From an uncultured Pelagibacteraceae bacterium (GTDB lineage Bacteria; Pseudomonadota; Alphaproteobacteria; Pelagibacterales; Pelagibacteraceae), in contig CACKYY010000005.1 of NCBI GenBank assembly GCA_902604525.1, forward strand, positions 1-64,000: DNA of 64,000 nt, written 5' to 3'. The translations under genes and the position numbers were made by a program. Positions 63,268 to 64,000 of the stretch are shown here, one piece after another. Below the pieces are notes generated by a model. It saw only the letters and a program-made list of their open reading frames with translations, had not been told where the DNA came from and did not search any database. The first letter of the stretch is position 1. Each line of letters opens with the position of its first letter.

Positions 63268-63780
63268 ATGAAATTCAAAAATTTTCTGACTTCATTATTC
63301 TTGGTTTTTTTTACTTTTTCAGTGAATGCTGAAGAATTAAAAATAAAAAATCATAATACAGAATTTAATATTTATACAGGTATGTTCGATTTTAGTGATG
63401 ATGGAAAAAAATCCACATTATTAGGTTTCCAACATCAAAATGAGAACTTGAATAAGGATACTTTTATAGGAAATCTTTCACCAATAACTGGAGCTTTAAT
63501 CACGGCAGATGCTGCAGGTTATTTGTATACTGGTGTACAAGCTCAATATAAACTGGGTGCTTTAAATATTACTCCGAGTTTTACTCCTGGTTTATATTTT
63601 GAAGGAGACGGTAAAGACTTAGGACATTTGATCGAATTTAAAAGTGAATTACAATTTTCACTAGATTTGCCAAATACTAGCGAGCTAGGTTTTTCTTATA
63701 ATCATATATCTAATGCTAGTTTAGGGGATAAAAATCCTGGGGCAAATAGTTATATGTTTAATTTCTTAAAAAACTTCTAA
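63268..63780 (+). CDS. PagL-like outer membrane protein (acyloxyacyl hydrolase / lipid A deacylase family)
   Basis: 170 residues with a signal peptide (LTSLFLVFFTFSVNA) and an all-beta pattern ending in a Phe, as for outer membrane barrels. GFSYNHISNASLGDKNPGANSY matches the PagL C-terminal region with the His-x-Ser pair. The residue fourteen after that His, where PagL has its catalytic Glu, appears to be Asn, so activity is uncertain. It is 13 bases after ccmH. Confidence 0.8.
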   Translation: MKFKNFLTSLFLVFFTFSVNAEELKIKNHNTEFNIYTGMFDFSDDGKKSTLLGFQHQNENLNKDTFIGNLSPITGALITADAAGYLYTGVQAQYKLGALNITPSFTPGLYFEGDGKDLGHLIEFKSELQFSLDLPNTSELGFSYNHISNASLGDKNPGANSYMFNFLKNF

Positions 63781-63788
63781 TAAAACTT

Positions 63789-64000
63789 ATGAATTTAAAA
63801 GATTGTCATAATTTTGCTGATTTCAGAAAATTAGCACAAAAAAAGTTACCTTCTCCAATTTTTCATTACATCGATGGCGCTGCAGATGATGAAGTTACGT
63901 ACGCAAGAAATACAAGTGCATTTGATGATGTTGATTTGGTGCCCAATGTTTTAAGGGGTGTAGAGAATGTTGATTTATCGACAACAATATTTGGAAAGAA
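63789..64000 (+). CDS. FMN-dependent alpha-hydroxy-acid oxidase (LldD-like), truncated by window edge
   Basis: The first 70 codons are in the window: MNLKDCHNFADFRKLAQKKLP, SPIFHYIDGAADDEVTYARN and DDVDLVPNVLRGVENVDLSTTIFG. This matches the N terminus of lactate dehydrogenase/glycolate-oxidase-type flavoproteins. The substrate cannot be fixed without the rest of the gene. It is an ordinary partial gene at the edge, eight bases after the PagL-like gene. Confidence 0.92.
   Translation, partial: MNLKDCHNFADFRKLAQKKLPSPIFHYIDGAADDEVTYARNTSAFDDVDLVPNVLRGVENVDLSTTIFGK

Overview
The window looks like a stretch of chromosome from a SAR11-type alphaproteobacterium (Pelagibacterales, 'Candidatus Pelagibacter' or a close relative). 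It is very AT-rich, has almost no spacer DNA, and its genes overlap by 1 to 14 bases in long runs. Gene order around the probable origin is alphaproteobacterial (mnmG-mnmE-rho-hemJ-hemH-hemE | PPSR-maf-aroE-coaE-dnaQ-secB). I see no insertion sequence, prophage, CRISPR array or rRNA operon. The species is inferred from gene content and base composition only.

Layout. 1-9.2 kb (minus strand): end of rsmG carrying a perfect parS-like palindrome, then mnmG, mnmE, a GT41 glycosyltransferase, rho and three haem genes (hemJ, hemH, hemE). 9.19-9.46 kb: a non-coding AT-rich stretch with five degenerate DnaA-box-like sites and an inverted repeat, flanked by divergent gene blocks; this is the likely chromosomal origin. 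9.46-14.8 kb: PPSR, maf, aroE, coaE, dnaQ (plus), secB and fxsA (minus), a Tim44-domain protein and an Smr protein. 14.8-16.7 kb: hslUV. 16.75-20.7 kb: histidine operon hisB-hisH-(tiny lipoprotein)-hisA-hisF-hisE, followed by HIT and GNAT genes. 20.7-25.1 kb: lolA, ftsK, a UbiH-like flavoprotein and a LON-domain protein. 25.2-28.8 kb: a TPR-sulfotransferase, a TPR/Cys-motif protein, tRNA-Gly(GCC) and an FkbM methyltransferase. 28.8-33.3 kb: PCD, purH, heparinase-II/III-like protein, rpe and a small membrane protein.

33.4-38.3 kb is an acetate module: an ActP-type sodium/solute symporter with its small DUF4212 subunit, a conserved unknown gene, and acs, whose product carries an unusual lysine-rich N-terminal tail. 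38.3-44.2 kb holds an EVE protein, tsaD, hemC, hemD, an MscS channel, yggT, folD and two small membrane proteins. 44.2-53.2 kb is accessory in character: a TauD-like dioxygenase, a periplasmic sugar dehydrogenase, an SDR without the catalytic Tyr, a bacterial (6-4)-photolyase/cryptochrome relative lacking most Fe-S ligands, a DUF2256 zinc-ribbon gene missed by the ORF track, a DUF4174 protein, an FG-GAP/UnbV secreted protein, a Cys-rich secreted protein, a GATase and a short photolyase-like protein without the N-terminal antenna domain. 53.2-58.6 kb: PsiE-like protein, membrane protein, argG, IalB-like protein, aldo-keto reductase, BI-1 protein, DUF2794 and yciB. 58.6-64 kb: hspQ, a hairpin in the intergenic gap, the cytochrome c maturation operon ccmCDEFGH, a PagL-like protein and the start of an alpha-hydroxy-acid oxidase.

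How they fit together: haem synthesis (hemE, H, J, C, D) and haem export/attachment (ccm) are both strongly represented. The origin and parS place the left part of the window at the replication and segregation centre. The most novel-looking part is the SDR / Fe-S-poor photolyase / DUF2256 / DUF4174 / secreted-protein / short-photolyase cluster, which could be a photorepair or light-response module. That function is inference from neighbourhood and domain content, not shown by the sequence.
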